A DNA stretch of 64,000 bases from CAYMCQ01 sp964389025 (GTDB lineage Bacteria; Verrucomicrobiota; Verrucomicrobiia; Limisphaerales; CAYMCQ01). How positions within the stretch are numbered: position 1 is the first letter of the stretch; the number at the start of each line of letters is the position of its first letter. The notes beneath the pieces are model-generated. The model was given only the letters and a program-made list of their open reading frames with translations, ran no database searches and was not told where the DNA came from. The stretch lies in the NCBI GenBank assembly GCA_964389025.1, contig CAYMCQ010000001.1, positions 82,336 through 146,335 on the forward strand, in the 5' to 3' direction. The position numbers and the translations under genes were made by a program. Below, piece after piece: positions 1 through 9,408 of the stretch.

Positions 1-1869
1 GCCAACCAAGCGTGCGCTCCAGCCAAGAAAAGGCACACACGCCGCGGCCGCGATAAACCAGGTAAAATACCAGCCGTGATTTGCGGGTGACAGAACCAGC
101 ACTGAAAAGAAGAACATCGCGGTGGCCCGCCACGGTTCTTTTACGCGCATCGCGATGGCGGCAGCAACAACCAGGACGGGCAGGAGATAAAACTGGTTGT
201 GCGGCGCGAATCCCGTCAGCCATTTAATCAAACCCGGCAACAACGGTGCGCTCCACGAAAAGGTAATCCAGTCATGCGGGCCGAGTTGATGCCACGACGT
301 TCCGGGGAAGAACATCAACAGCAAGACTGTCATTGGCAACGTTGTCAGAATACCCGTCCACAGCGCGGCCCAAAGTCCGCGTTCACGCCACGCCCGCCAA
401 ACCCACCACAGCACCAACGGACCAGAGGCCCATTTCACTGCGATGCTGCAACCCAGCAGCAGTGAGCTCAAAGCGAACTTTCGATTGCTTGGTGAAGCGC
501 AGGAGGCGAGGAGCAACGCACCAACCAGCGGCAGCATGAAAAGACTGTCGTAGTGACCACCGCCCGCAAAAGAGTAGATGACCAATGGATTCCAGGCGTA
601 AACCAGCGCGGCGAGGCGTCCAAATCGTTTCAGCAGCAGCACGGCTACCGCAAGGTCAGCCAGAGCAAAAACTAATTTGAACACAAAGACGCCCGAACCG
701 AGCGACGAGATCAGAGCGAAACAAATTTGCGTCAGTGGCGGATACACGGCGGTCAATGTCGGATGGCCGACCAGCGGCCATACCGTCGTGTCTCGCAGCA
801 ATTCCAGCGCGGCGGCGTTCGGCGCGATCTGGTAAGGATTGAAACCAGCGAGCGTGATGCGCCCTTCCCAGAGATAACGCCAGATGTCATCACCGGGTTT
901 CATGAACAGCAGGATGACACGCGTGCCGACCGCCACGGTCCACAAGAGGCCAAGCGACGGTCGCCTCAACGCCCAACTCGCCGTGTAGCCCGCGCCCATG
1001 ACGCCCGCGCCAATCAGAAAGCGCGGCACGCTACCCAGAACGGCGAAATCTCCGAAAGGGAGCATTGCCGCCGCCCCCGTCATCAGCAGCAGAGCGGAAA
1101 ACCAGACCAACGCGCGCTGCACACCGGGCCGCTTCAACCACAGTGCGGCGATGGTGGACAAAATTATCGTGCCCGCCTGGATGCTTCCTTTCACCGTGCC
1201 GGAAATTTTTGAAACTCCCGCGCTGCGCGGGAAATTGCGCACGGGCACTTGGCAGATTTTCAGTCCTTCTTCCGCCGCCCGAACCTGCATTTCAACCGTC
1301 CAGCCGAAGCCACGGTCTTGCATGTTCAAGCGCTCGAAGGCACGTCTTGAAATGAGCCGCAATGGACCGAGGTCGGCATAGTTCGCCGACCACAACAGTC
1401 GAATCAATGAGGTTGCAAGCTTGTTTCCGAAACGCTGCGAAAAGGTGAGGTGGTCGTGGCCATTGTCTCCAGTTTTGCGCGTGCCAAGGACGAGTTCTAC
1501 TTCTTCGTCAGTCGCCTGCATGAGTTCCCGCACGCGCTCGATGTCGTCGCTGCCGTCCGCGTTGCAGAACAACATCCACTCTGCATCTGGCGGAAGATTC
1601 TGACAACCCGTCCAGCACGCCTGACCGTAACCACGCCTCGGTTCGTCAATCACTTCCGCTCCGCATTGTCTCGCAACCTCGGCAGTGCGATCATGGCTGC
1701 CATTGTCCACGACACGAATTCGATTCAGCCCAAGCTCACGGAAATGCTCGATGACGCGCGGCAAACTGGCCTCCTCGTTTAACGCCGGAATGACCACGAC
1801 CACCTGCGCGGGCATCGCAGGTGACGTGTTTGCAAACGACGTTGCGTTGGCTTCAAGGGCGGATTGCAT
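1..1869 (-). CDS. Family 2 glycosyltransferase fused to a polytopic membrane region (3' end outside window)
   Basis: The gene reads leftward and leaves the window without a stop, giving about 623 visible residues. The N-terminal 230 or so residues form a GT-A family 2 domain: VVVIPALNEE at the start, a DNGSHD motif and a CNADGSDD metal-binding motif, as in polyprenyl-phosphate sugar transferases. The rest is strongly hydrophobic with many predicted membrane spans and resembles GT-C/DUF2029-type mannosyltransferase membrane domains (inference). The ATG at 1869 lies inside the 3' end of the upstream gene, a 17-base overlap that suggests translational coupling. Likely role: lipid-linked sugar transfer at the inner membrane. 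The substrate cannot be told from sequence. Confidence 0.8.
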   Translation of the reverse strand, partial: MQSALEANATSFANTSPAMPAQVVVVIPALNEEASLPRVIEHFRELGLNRIRVVDNGSHDRTAEVARQCGAEVIDEPRRGYGQACWTGCQNLPPDAEWMLFCNADGSDDIERVRELMQATDEEVELVLGTRKTGDNGHDHLTFSQRFGNKLATSLIRLLWSANYADLGPLRLISRRAFERLNMQDRGFGWTVEMQVRAAEEGLKICQVPVRNFPRSAGVSKISGTVKGSIQAGTIILSTIAALWLKRPGVQRALVWFSALLLMTGAAAMLPFGDFAVLGSVPRFLIGAGVMGAGYTASWALRRPSLGLLWTVAVGTRVILLFMKPGDDIWRYLWEGRITLAGFNPYQIAPNAAALELLRDTTVWPLVGHPTLTAVYPPLTQICFALISSLGSGVFVFKLVFALADLAVAVLLLKRFGRLAALVYAWNPLVIYSFAGGGHYDSLFMLPLVGALLLASCASPSNRKFALSSLLLGCSIAVKWASGPLVLWWVWRAWRERGLWAALWTGILTTLPMTVLLLMFFPGTSWHQLGPHDWITFSWSAPLLPGLIKWLTGFAPHNQFYLLPVLVVAAAIAMRVKEPWRATAMFFFSVLVLSPANHGWYFTWFIAAAACVPFLGWSARLVG

Positions 1870-3619
1870 CTGCGAGTTGATCGTCAGAGGCCGGGTGTGC
1901 GGCGGCGTTTCGTTGGCCTCTGCATCGTTGATACCAAAACATCAAGAGCACCGCGAGCAATGGCGGGAGATGCTCGATCCACACGACGACTTCATCGAAG
2001 AACCTCATGCCTGTGAGTCCGCCGGGCAGCGTCGCGTTGGGAAACTGGTGAACGAACCAGAAGCGCAGGTAGTAAATCAGCGCGAAGCCGGACACGAGCA
2101 GCCACGGACGCGAAACAAAGATCACCAGTGGCAATGCCCACGTCCAATACCACGGATTCTGTGTCGCGCTCAGAAACCACAGCCACGCCAGGCACAGGAA
2201 CGCCCGGCGCAGCAACGTCTCGCGCGGATCGTCCGGCCAGCGCCGTAATGCCAGCGCGCCTGATAAAACCAAAAGCGTCCCTGCCGCCAACGCCTGCGTG
2301 AACAGAAACGCCAGACGATTCGCGGGAACATCAAAGCCCGTCAGGGAAACGCTTTTCGCCAGCAACGTGCTCAACTGCTCTCTCAACGCGCCGGGCAACA
2401 CGGAATACCACGGCGCTTGGCCGGCGTGTTCCAGTGAACGCAGGCGGACGTTCTCATACACCACCGAGAACAGCAGATCGTTCATTTCCCAACGACGCAG
2501 GAATTCGTTCAAGCCAGAGAAGCTCGAATGTTCCGTTCGAGCGACCGCATCGGACGTGGGCACTTGGGAAGTCGGCGGCAACAGCTCGAAGCCGCCGAGC
2601 ACAACGAGCGCAAACGCAGCGAATAGCCCGCTCGTGCGCCATCGCACCCGCCGCCACCAGAACGCAAGCAGCACCGGCGCGAGCACGACCGGATAAAGTT
2701 TGGCCAGCACCGCACCCGCCCAAATAACTGACGCGAGCCAGTCTCGAACCTGCGGTCGCATCGGCGATTGGCTGACTGCGGAAGCAGAATTATTTTCCCG
2801 GCGCGGCAACGTCAGCAGCCAAAATATGGTGACGGTGAGGCAAACCGCGATGCTGTCCAGATGACCCGTGTTGGCGAATTCTTTCAACACGAGTGGACAC
2901 CACGCGTAAGCGAGCGCCCGCGCGGGCGGTTGACCAAGATTACGCAACAATCCTATGACGAGTCCGATCGTCGCGAGATCGAACAGCAGCAACACTCCCT
3001 TGAGCACGCCGACTTGCGCGCGAACGGACGCTCGTTCCGGCGTCACCAGCGCAGTTGCCGCAAACACCGCCTCGCTCAACGGGGGATAAATCGTCGGCAC
3101 GCTCCGGTGATCAATGTGCGAGAAAATCTTCGCGACCTCCGGCGAGCGTTGCAGAAGTTGATTGAGTTGTTTGAGTTCAACATTGGCAGCGTCAGCGTCG
3201 CGCGCCGCCTCGACCTGCGCTGGACTGTAGCGATAGGGGTTGATTCCCGCCGCCAACACGCGTCCGTCCCACAAGTAGCGGTAGAGGTCGAGTTCCTGAA
3301 TCGGCTGCGACCAGAGGAGCGCCACGCGGAACAACAGAGCAAAAAGCAAGACTGCCCGCCATCGAAGACGATCGGTGCGCTGATTGTCCGGCGCTTTCCA
3401 AACCAGCGCGAGGCTCGCGAGATAGAGGAGGAAGCTGGCGGAGAGCAATCCCACGACCAGCAAGAACGGTCGTCGCCCAAAGTCACCGCCGGGATCGAAT
3501 TGCTCCGCCGCTGCCGCCACGGCGATCCAAAGAAGAAGCTGCGTAATTCCCATCGCGACGAGCAATGGGAGTCGGCCATTCGCCCGGCAACGCCTGGGCG
3601 AAGTCGGAATCTCGTTCAA
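1853..3619 (-). CDS. Polytopic GT-C-like membrane glycosyltransferase
   Basis: A 588-residue integral membrane protein with roughly a dozen hydrophobic segments. Near residue 110 it has the motif ELDLYRYLWDGRVLAAGINPY, followed by YPPLSEAVFA, typical of GT87/DUF2029-type polyprenyl-phosphate-dependent mannosyltransferases; the acidic DLYRY part sits in the first large extracytoplasmic loop. Its neighbour downstream carries a related membrane region (RYLWEGRITLAGFNPY), so the two look like a donor-synthesis and transfer pair. It overlaps that gene by 17 bases. Function beyond a sugar transferase of the GT-C fold is inferred. The short lipoprotein gene at 3659 lies just upstream on the same strand. 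Confidence 0.75.
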   Translation of the reverse strand: MNEIPTSPRRCRANGRLPLLVAMGITQLLLWIAVAAAAEQFDPGGDFGRRPFLLVVGLLSASFLLYLASLALVWKAPDNQRTDRLRWRAVLLFALLFRVALLWSQPIQELDLYRYLWDGRVLAAGINPYRYSPAQVEAARDADAANVELKQLNQLLQRSPEVAKIFSHIDHRSVPTIYPPLSEAVFAATALVTPERASVRAQVGVLKGVLLLFDLATIGLVIGLLRNLGQPPARALAYAWCPLVLKEFANTGHLDSIAVCLTVTIFWLLTLPRRENNSASAVSQSPMRPQVRDWLASVIWAGAVLAKLYPVVLAPVLLAFWWRRVRWRTSGLFAAFALVVLGGFELLPPTSQVPTSDAVARTEHSSFSGLNEFLRRWEMNDLLFSVVYENVRLRSLEHAGQAPWYSVLPGALREQLSTLLAKSVSLTGFDVPANRLAFLFTQALAAGTLLVLSGALALRRWPDDPRETLLRRAFLCLAWLWFLSATQNPWYWTWALPLVIFVSRPWLLVSGFALIYYLRFWFVHQFPNATLPGGLTGMRFFDEVVVWIEHLPPLLAVLLMFWYQRCRGQRNAAAHPASDDQLADAIRP

Positions 3620-3658
3620 GCTGCTTCTCGAAATGTGGGGAAGCTTCGATGTCGGAGG

Positions 3659-3949
3659 TTATACCCCTTTCGAGCCAGAGCCGCCCGACGGAGGGTTGGT
3701 CTTTGTGCCCGAGCCACTGGACGGGGCATTCGTTTTTGAATCGCTGGATGGTTGGCTGGGTTTAGTGCCAGAGCCGCCTGCCAACGATTCGCCAGCCGGT
3801 GCTGGTTGAGGGTAGCCGCTCACTTTTGAGCCAGAGCCGCCGCCCGGATTGCCACCGCCGCCACCAGAATCCGACGAGTCACAGCCGGTTGCAGCGACTG
3901 CCAGCAACGCGCCAGCGGTCAGACCAAGGATGCTTCGTATCTTTTTCAT
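3659..3949 (-). CDS. Small Gly/Ser-rich lipoprotein
   Basis: A 96-residue protein starting MKKIRSILGL, with a hydrophobic signal segment ending AVAATGC, a lipobox that predicts lipidation of the Cys near residue 22. The mature part is low complexity, built from repeats of SGSGTK, PSSDSK and SGGSGSK and ending KGV. There is no catalytic motif, so it may be a surface-tethered linker or spacer protein. An in-frame longer start exists upstream at 4123, but that extension has no signal-like character, so the ATG at 3949 is preferred. It lies 39 bases upstream of the GT-C-like gene and may share its transcript. Function unknown. Confidence 0.6.
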   Translation of the reverse strand: MKKIRSILGLTAGALLAVAATGCDSSDSGGGGGNPGGGSGSKVSGYPQPAPAGESLAGGSGTKPSQPSSDSKTNAPSSGSGTKTNPPSGGSGSKGV

Positions 3950-4395
3950 GTGCTTATGGAGTCGTGTTAAACCGTCGTCGCACACCTTCATCGGCGGCAG
4001 GCGCGGTCGTTTCGCTAATTGAGAAAGTTGGGGAGGCAATAGTATTCCAAGAGATTGTCTGCCGGGTGCTTTTCGCTGGAAGTGGAATACACCCGCTCCG
4101 CCGTGTGTCTTACCTGCAAGCAAATGCAGACGCGCATCAGCTTGGACTCAACGGTAGCGCCGCGAAATTATGCCAATCGTCATTCAAATAAAATTCAAAG
4201 CGGCTGTGCGTTGGACCGTAACCGTCATGCAGAACCACCCGCACTGGCATGGGCGCGTCGCAGCCAGGAACATTCCGCCACGCACAACTTGCGCCGTCCG
4301 ACGAGTGAGACTCTCAGCGAATTTTCAAAGGCCGCGTTTGTATGAGTGGAATAACCGGCGGGTCTGAGCGCTCCCAACTGCAAGAACTCGCATTG
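3950..4395. other. Divergent intergenic region without a clear gene
   Basis: This stretch separates the leftward lipoprotein gene from the rightward thioredoxin-like gene and should hold both promoters. Open frames here are short and lack recognisable motifs. A weak TTGAGA...TAGTAT pair near 4019-4045 has a 15-base spacer, too short to call a sigma-70 promoter with confidence. Confidence 0.4.
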
Positions 4396-4935
4396 ATGAA
4401 AAACAAACCGCTCATTCTCGCCGGACTGTTCATTGCCGCTGCGGCGGCGGTGCTCGCATTGACCGCCGCGCGCAAACCATCCACTTCGCCAAGCGAAGCA
4501 ACGATTGCTTCCGCGCAGCCAACGCCCAGCCCGGCGTGGGAACTCAAGGGCCTGGACGGCAAGCCGGTGAAATCTTCCGACTTCGCTGGCAAGGTCGTGA
4601 TTCTCGACTTTTGGGCGACGTGGTGCGGGCCGTGCCGCATGGAGATTCCGGGTTTCATCGAACTGCAAAAGGAGTATGCGGACAAAGGATTGGTCGTGGT
4701 CGGCGTGTCCTTGGACCAGGACGGCGCGTCTGTGGTGAAGTCGTTCATGGACAAAATGGGAATCAATTATCCCGTCGTGCTCGGCGATGAAACAATCGTC
4801 AACGCGTTTGGCGGCGTCGAAGGCATCCCGACGACGTTCATCATTGACCGCAACGGGCAAATTGTTGGCAAGCACGTTGGCTACGCTGCAAAAGCGGAAT
4901 TTGAGTCCGAGATCAAGCCGCTTTTGAAATTGTGA
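4396..4935 (+). CDS. TlpA/ResA-type thiol-disulfide oxidoreductase
   Basis: A 179-residue membrane-anchored thioredoxin-fold protein. It begins MKNKPLILAGLF with one N-terminal hydrophobic anchor, then a Ser/Pro/Thr linker, then a TlpA-like domain with the redox motif WATWCGPCRMEIPGF and the cis-proline segment GVEGIPTTFIIDRNG. It probably reduces or isomerises disulfides in the periplasm, as in cytochrome c maturation or metalloprotein assembly. The chosen ATG at 4396 gives a normal anchor; an upstream in-frame start at 4342 would add 18 residues with no signal character. It overlaps the next gene by four bases (GTGA), pointing to one operon. Confidence 0.85.
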   Translation: MKNKPLILAGLFIAAAAAVLALTAARKPSTSPSEATIASAQPTPSPAWELKGLDGKPVKSSDFAGKVVILDFWATWCGPCRMEIPGFIELQKEYADKGLVVVGVSLDQDGASVVKSFMDKMGINYPVVLGDETIVNAFGGVEGIPTTFIIDRNGQIVGKHVGYAAKAEFESEIKPLLKL

Positions 4936-5684
4936 ACTCCGTCGCTCCCAACGAACCCATGAGCCGCGCCCGTTTCATTCTCCTCGCAGCGGCAGCGAGC
5001 TTGGGAGTAATCCCGCAGGTTTACGCCGAACTGCCCGGCACGAATCAAATCTCACCGCACACGACCACACAGACTCTGCGCGTGCCGTTGAACAACGAAC
5101 GTCGCTGGCACGCGCTCAAGTATGAGAAACGCACGCCACACACGTTGCGATTCACCGAGTCAGGCTTGGAAATATCCGTGCGCCGCTCCGCAATGCCGTT
5201 GTTCTGCCCGTTGCCCCAGGCAGTGCGCGTGAACTCCATCCACGTCAAGGGCCGCATCGTTGGCAGCATCGAAGTCACACCGGCGAAGCAGGGCAAGAAG
5301 GGTTACGACGACTACTCGCTGCGCGTTGGATTGGTTGAGCCGGGGTCAACAACGCTCACCGCGCGCGAGCGTCAGGCGGCTACGGGTTGGGTGAAGGCGC
5401 TTTTCGATCTTGCGCCCGCCGGACGCGGTATCACGAAGGTGCATTTCCTGAATCTCGGCGTGGACCGTTCCGAGATTGGCCGCACGCGGCAGCATCCCAT
5501 GAGCAAGTTGCTCGAAGAAGAAGTTGTCGCCGCACCTCGGTCGGACGGCAGTTTTGATTTTGTCCGAGTCTTCAATCCGCCGGCGGAAGTTTGCGCGATC
5601 TGGATCAGCGCCGATGGCGACGACACGAAATCTTCCTTCCAAACCATCATCAACCAACTCGACTTTGAAATTCTCCCTCAATAG
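4932..5684 (+). CDS. Exported protein of unknown function
   Basis: A 250-residue protein from the GTG at 4932, or 241 residues from the ATG at 4959. The ATG start gives a clean signal peptide, MSRARFILLAAAASLGVIPQVYA, with cleavage likely after VYA. The mature part looks beta-rich (TLRVPLNNERRWHALKYEK, IRAW-like strands, IWISADGDDT) and ends FQTIINQLDFEILPQ. I do not recognise a family; a carbohydrate-binding-like beta-sandwich is a guess only. It is coupled to the TlpA-like gene upstream and followed after 30 bases by the DUF3179 gene, so it is probably part of the same envelope operon. Confidence 0.6.
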   Translation: MNSVAPNEPMSRARFILLAAAASLGVIPQVYAELPGTNQISPHTTTQTLRVPLNNERRWHALKYEKRTPHTLRFTESGLEISVRRSAMPLFCPLPQAVRVNSIHVKGRIVGSIEVTPAKQGKKGYDDYSLRVGLVEPGSTTLTARERQAATGWVKALFDLAPAGRGITKVHFLNLGVDRSEIGRTRQHPMSKLLEEEVVAAPRSDGSFDFVRVFNPPAEVCAIWISADGDDTKSSFQTIINQLDFEILPQ

Positions 5685-5714
5685 CTGAGCCACACATTTC
5701 AACTTCACACTGCC

Positions 5715-6728
5715 ATGAAACAAATCCGTCCCAAACTCGTTGTCCCACTGGTGCTCGTCACTGTCCTGACTTGGTTTTTCCGCGACCCGATTCGGAGCGG
5801 AATGGCATTGTTGGTCGCGGGCTTCGTTGCTGATTCCGCTGTCGCCGCACCGCAATCGCGTGGCGCGTTCAACGGCTTCAACGTGTCGGACGCAACGATT
5901 CCAACGAGCGAAATCCTTTCCGGCGGGCCAGGTCGCGATGGCATTCCCTCCATTGACAAGCCGAAGTTCATCCGTCCCAGCGCCGCGAACTTTATGCAAC
6001 TGGACGATCTCGTCGTCAGTGTGACTGTCGGCGACCGGACGCGCGCCTATCCGCTGCGGATTCTTGTGTGGCACGAAATTGTGAACGACGATCTGGCTGG
6101 ACAACCCATCGCCGTGACGTATTGCCCGTTATGCGGCACGGCGATGGTGTTCAACCGGCAAATCGGCGAGCGCACGCTCGCATTTGGCGTCTCCGGTCTG
6201 CTGCACAACAGCGACGTGCTGATGTATGACCGCCAATCGGATTCGCTCTGGTCGCAACTCGCGATGAAAGCTGTTTCCGGCCCACAGGTGAACACCGAAC
6301 TGGAATGGCTGGCGAGCGAACATCTGACGTGGGCGGCGTGGAAGGAGAAATATCCGCAGGGCGAAGTGCTCTCGACGCAGACCGGCTCGCAACGCAACTA
6401 TTCCGGCAGTGCCTACGCCAGTTATGAACAAAGCCCAGATACCATGTTTCCCGTGCCGACGCACCGCAACGAGTTACCCAAGAAAGATTGGGTCGTGGGC
6501 GTCATTGTGGACGGCGTGGCCCGCGCGTATCCGCTGAAGTCCCTGCCGCCCGGCCAGACCGTGCGCGATGAAATCAATTCTGCCGCTCTCGAAATCACCT
6601 TCCACCCCGCCACCCAACTGGCGGAGGTCAGGCGAGTGGAGAGCGGCGAAGTTCTTCCTTCGGTGAAAGTTTATTGGTTCGCCTGGCAGGCGTTCTATCC
6701 GCAAACCGGGTTGTGGCAGCCAAAATGA
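5715..6728 (+). CDS. DUF3179 domain-containing exported protein
   Basis: A 337-residue protein with an N-terminal membrane or signal segment and a full DUF3179 domain. Diagnostic stretches are AYPLRILVWHEIVND, VTYCPLCGTAMVFNR, FGVSGLLHNSDVLMYDRQ and SLWSQ. The CPLC pair could bind metal or be redox active, but no activity is established for this family. DUF3179 proteins are often found in envelopes of bacteria living in redox-active settings and near thioredoxin-like proteins, as here. The stop codon overlaps the start of the next gene (ATGA at 6725), so translation is coupled. Confidence 0.85.
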   Translation: MKQIRPKLVVPLVLVTVLTWFFRDPIRSGMALLVAGFVADSAVAAPQSRGAFNGFNVSDATIPTSEILSGGPGRDGIPSIDKPKFIRPSAANFMQLDDLVVSVTVGDRTRAYPLRILVWHEIVNDDLAGQPIAVTYCPLCGTAMVFNRQIGERTLAFGVSGLLHNSDVLMYDRQSDSLWSQLAMKAVSGPQVNTELEWLASEHLTWAAWKEKYPQGEVLSTQTGSQRNYSGSAYASYEQSPDTMFPVPTHRNELPKKDWVVGVIVDGVARAYPLKSLPPGQTVRDEINSAALEITFHPATQLAEVRRVESGEVLPSVKVYWFAWQAFYPQTGLWQPK

Positions 6729-7489
6729 AACGGCTGCTCGCAATCCGCGCGCTTCGCGGCACGACCGCGCTGACGCTGGCAGTGCAGTTTGCCGCCACCG
6801 TGCAAGCGGGCATAAACGACCTGCGCATCACCGAAGTTAACCCTGCCACGGGACAGGTCGAGGTCACGCACATCGGCGCGCCGCAATTCACGACGACCTC
6901 CAGCCTGCCATTCTGCCATCGCTTCAATTACTTCACGGTGATTCCGGCCAACACCACGTTTGGCGCGGGCGAATCGAAGGTGTTTGTCGTGGCGGGCCTG
7001 AACACCACCGACAGCGACATCTGGTTGTATCGCGACGGCAATTTCACCTTCGCTTCCTCCATCATCACCGGAATGAAATACGGCCCGGCGGCCAACGTGG
7101 GCCGCACCGCGCTAGCCGCAGCCGTGGGACTTTGGCCCAGCGCGAGCGCGTTTGTGCCCGCACCGGCAGCCGGTCAATCGCTGCAACCCGTGACCGTCGA
7201 AGCCACGCGCACCACCAACTGGTTCAGCGGCACGCCCAATTTCGGCAACTTCAGCCCCGTGCAAATCCAGATTCTCCGCCTCACGGACACCGGTTCGGCG
7301 TTTGTCCTGGAATTCTCCTCTCCGTTGTCGGCCAGCGCCCATCGCTTGGAAACCCGCGCGAGTTTGTCTCCAGATGTGGCGTGGACTGAATCCAACCTAA
7401 CTGTGTCCAACACCGCATCGAACCAGTTTCAGATCACCATTCCGAAATCCTCCATCACCAATGAATTCTTCCGAATCAAAGGGCTGTAA
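6725..7489 (+). CDS. Exported protein with a verrucomicrobial FFRIK-type C-terminus
   Basis: A 254-residue exported protein from the ATG at 6725, which overlaps the DUF3179 stop codon. The N-terminus has a signal peptide ending ATVQAG. The following region (INDLRITEVNPATGQVEVTH) resembles lamin-tail-like beta-sandwich domains, which is tentative. The C-terminus has a WTESNLTVSN segment and ends EFFRIKGL. Such FFR-(I/L)-K tails are common at the ends of exported verrucomicrobial proteins. The last 29 bases overlap the HEAT-TlpA gene, so both belong to one transcript. Role unknown; probably an envelope protein. Confidence 0.6.
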   Translation: MKRLLAIRALRGTTALTLAVQFAATVQAGINDLRITEVNPATGQVEVTHIGAPQFTTTSSLPFCHRFNYFTVIPANTTFGAGESKVFVVAGLNTTDSDIWLYRDGNFTFASSIITGMKYGPAANVGRTALAAAVGLWPSASAFVPAPAAGQSLQPVTVEATRTTNWFSGTPNFGNFSPVQIQILRLTDTGSAFVLEFSSPLSASAHRLETRASLSPDVAWTESNLTVSNTASNQFQITIPKSSITNEFFRIKGL

Positions 7490-8825
7490 TTGCAGCTGCG
7501 GGGCGAACTCCGCGCCACGAGCACAATCCAAGCGCCCACGCATGCTCATTCTCGGCGTGGGCGTGATCCTGATCGCCGGAGTCTGGCTGTTTCGCGCGCC
7601 GTTGCAGGACAAAATCCGCGAGAGGGCGACGCTCGCCAACGACGCCCCCACGCCGGAAGTTGTCTCGGACATGATTGAGCAGGCAGCCGATCCGCGCACC
7701 GCGCTGCTTACGGCGTGGAACTCCGGGAAGATTGTTCACCGTGAAGTGGCGATTCGCAACCTTTCACGAATCAATCCAATGCCGCAACAGTTGCCGCCCG
7801 AGTTTGAATCTATTCTGCTCACCGCTGCGCTTGACCCGGACATGAACGTGCGCGAGTCAGCACTCGGTATTTTACGCGAGCGCAAACACCCCGCGCTGAC
7901 GGCGCTCGCCGCCGAACAACTCAAAGACCCCGATCAGCAGATTCGCTTGCTGGGCTTGAGTCATCTCAAACAGGCCAGTGCCGATGTGGGCGTTCCGTTC
8001 GCCGCTGCGCTTCTGGACGATCCCGACATCGCCGTGCTTGGGATGGGCTTGAAGCTCCTGGAAAATTGGAGCGGCCAAAAATTCGGCGCGAAGCTGACCG
8101 ACACCGTCCAGGTCGAAGACAAAACCAGCGGCTTGCAGGAATTTCAATCCGAAGGCATCGCCAAAACTAAAGCCGCTGCAGAGAAGGCCAAAACATGGTG
8201 GGCCGAGCATCAAAAAGAGTTTCCGCTGGTAAAACTACAAGTCCCCGCTGAAGCCTACGCCGCCCGCAGGCCCGTGCCGGCGGCGGATTTCCAGCTTCAC
8301 ACTCTGGAAGGGAAGCCCGTCCGGCTTTCAGATTTTCGCGGCAAGGTGGTGCTCATGAATTTTTGGACCACCTGGTGCACTGCCTGCGTCGGCGAGATGC
8401 CCGCCCTCGTGGCGTTGCAGAAAAAGCACGGCGACAAGCTCGTCATTCTCGGCGTGTCATTGGATTACGTCCCCGACAGTCACGGCCACATCGGCGGCCA
8501 CGCGGCGGTGGAAGAACAGAAGCACAGCGACGGCGAGCATGATGACCACGAAGCCACCACAGCCGCATTAAAGCGAGTTCGCGAGAAAGTTGCCCGCATT
8601 GCCAAGGCGCGCAACGTCAACTATCCCGTGCTGCTCGACGAGAAAAATGACGTGGGCGGACGCTACAACGGCGGCGAACTCCCGACCACCGTGCTGGTGG
8701 ATGCTCAGGGCAACGTGCGCCGCCGGTTCGTCGGCGCGCGCAACCTCGCCGTGTTCGAGGCGATGATTGCCGAAGCAGCAATGCCATTCCCGCAACTTGC
8801 CGCTGCCCAAAAAAAACCGGAATAA
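7461..8825 (+). CDS. HEAT-repeat / TlpA-like thioredoxin fusion with His-rich insert
   Basis: A 454-residue membrane-anchored protein. Residues 1-25 contain the Cys cluster GCNCSCGAN; an anchor follows at about 29-47. Residues 75-210 hold HEAT-like helical repeats (MNVRESALGILRERKHP, DQQIRLLGLSHLKQA). The C-terminal 180 residues are a TlpA-type domain with WTTWCTACVGEMPALV and a cis-proline segment GGELPTTVLVD. An unusual insert in the thioredoxin fold is rich in histidine and acids (HGHIGGHAAV, KHSDGEHDDHE) and could bind metal. The HEAT part probably serves partner binding. A second gene with the same architecture lies at 12931. The gene overlaps its predecessor and is followed by an ECF sigma gene after 27 bases. 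Confidence 0.8.
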   Translation: MNSSESKGCNCSCGANSAPRAQSKRPRMLILGVGVILIAGVWLFRAPLQDKIRERATLANDAPTPEVVSDMIEQAADPRTALLTAWNSGKIVHREVAIRNLSRINPMPQQLPPEFESILLTAALDPDMNVRESALGILRERKHPALTALAAEQLKDPDQQIRLLGLSHLKQASADVGVPFAAALLDDPDIAVLGMGLKLLENWSGQKFGAKLTDTVQVEDKTSGLQEFQSEGIAKTKAAAEKAKTWWAEHQKEFPLVKLQVPAEAYAARRPVPAADFQLHTLEGKPVRLSDFRGKVVLMNFWTTWCTACVGEMPALVALQKKHGDKLVILGVSLDYVPDSHGHIGGHAAVEEQKHSDGEHDDHEATTAALKRVREKVARIAKARNVNYPVLLDEKNDVGGRYNGGELPTTVLVDAQGNVRRRFVGARNLAVFEAMIAEAAMPFPQLAAAQKKPE

Positions 8826-8852
8826 ACCGCGCCCACCCTCTTTCCTATCATT

Positions 8853-9404
8853 GTGAACGATGCGGATTATGAGCAGGCCGTGGCGACTTATTACGACGCG
8901 CTCTATGCGTTTGGCTACAGTCTCGCCGGCAACGAAGACGACGCCTGTGAACTGACGCAAGAGACTTATTGCCGCCTGCTCACCAAGGGCAACCAGTTGC
9001 GCGATACGTCCAAGGTCAAATCCTGGTTGTTCACCACGCTTTACAGGGTGTTCCTCGGTTGGAAGGATAGACGCGCCCGGTTGCCACATTTTGAAATCAG
9101 CAGCGTCGAGGGCGAATTGCCGGTCATCACCCCGGACCATGTGGACGTGCTGGAAAATGACGCCATCCGGGATGCGCTGCTGGAGTTGGAGGAGCATTAC
9201 CGCACGCCTGTCATGCTATTTTACATGAACGATCATTCCTACGACGAGATCGCGGAAATCCTCGACGTGCCCATCGGCACGGTGATGTCGCGGCTGTCAC
9301 GCGCGAAAGGGTTGCTGCGTGAACGGTTTGTCGCCCGCTCCATCGGCGTTGAGAGGGTCAGTAAAGTTTTATCATTTGAACGGAAGTCCAATTCAGCCCC
9401 GTAA
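8853..9404 (+). CDS. ECF-type RNA polymerase sigma factor
   Basis: A 183-residue sigma-70 family protein with a GTG start. Region 2 is seen in YDALYAFGYSLAGNEDDA, LTQETYCRLL and the WLFTTLYRVFLGWKDR motif; region 4 is the helix-turn-helix DEIAEILDVPIGTVMSRL followed by SRAKGLLRERF. It directs RNA polymerase to an unidentified promoter set. The membrane protein gene 4 bases downstream is the likely anti-sigma factor. The factor is closely related in sequence to the one at 34407 (both contain LLTKG and KVKSWLFTTLYR). ArsM, PiT and ArsS downstream are candidate targets by location only. Confidence 0.9.
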   Translation: MNDADYEQAVATYYDALYAFGYSLAGNEDDACELTQETYCRLLTKGNQLRDTSKVKSWLFTTLYRVFLGWKDRRARLPHFEISSVEGELPVITPDHVDVLENDAIRDALLELEEHYRTPVMLFYMNDHSYDEIAEILDVPIGTVMSRLSRAKGLLRERFVARSIGVERVSKVLSFERKSNSAP

Positions 9405-9408
9405 GTTT

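Noticed and set aside
2768..3739. 323-codon plus-strand frame in the first region
   Set aside because: Antisense to the GT-C-like membrane protein and without family features.
4019..4045. Sigma-70 promoter before the TlpA-like gene
   Set aside because: The TTGAGA and TAGTAT boxes are only 15 bases apart, shorter than a normal spacer.
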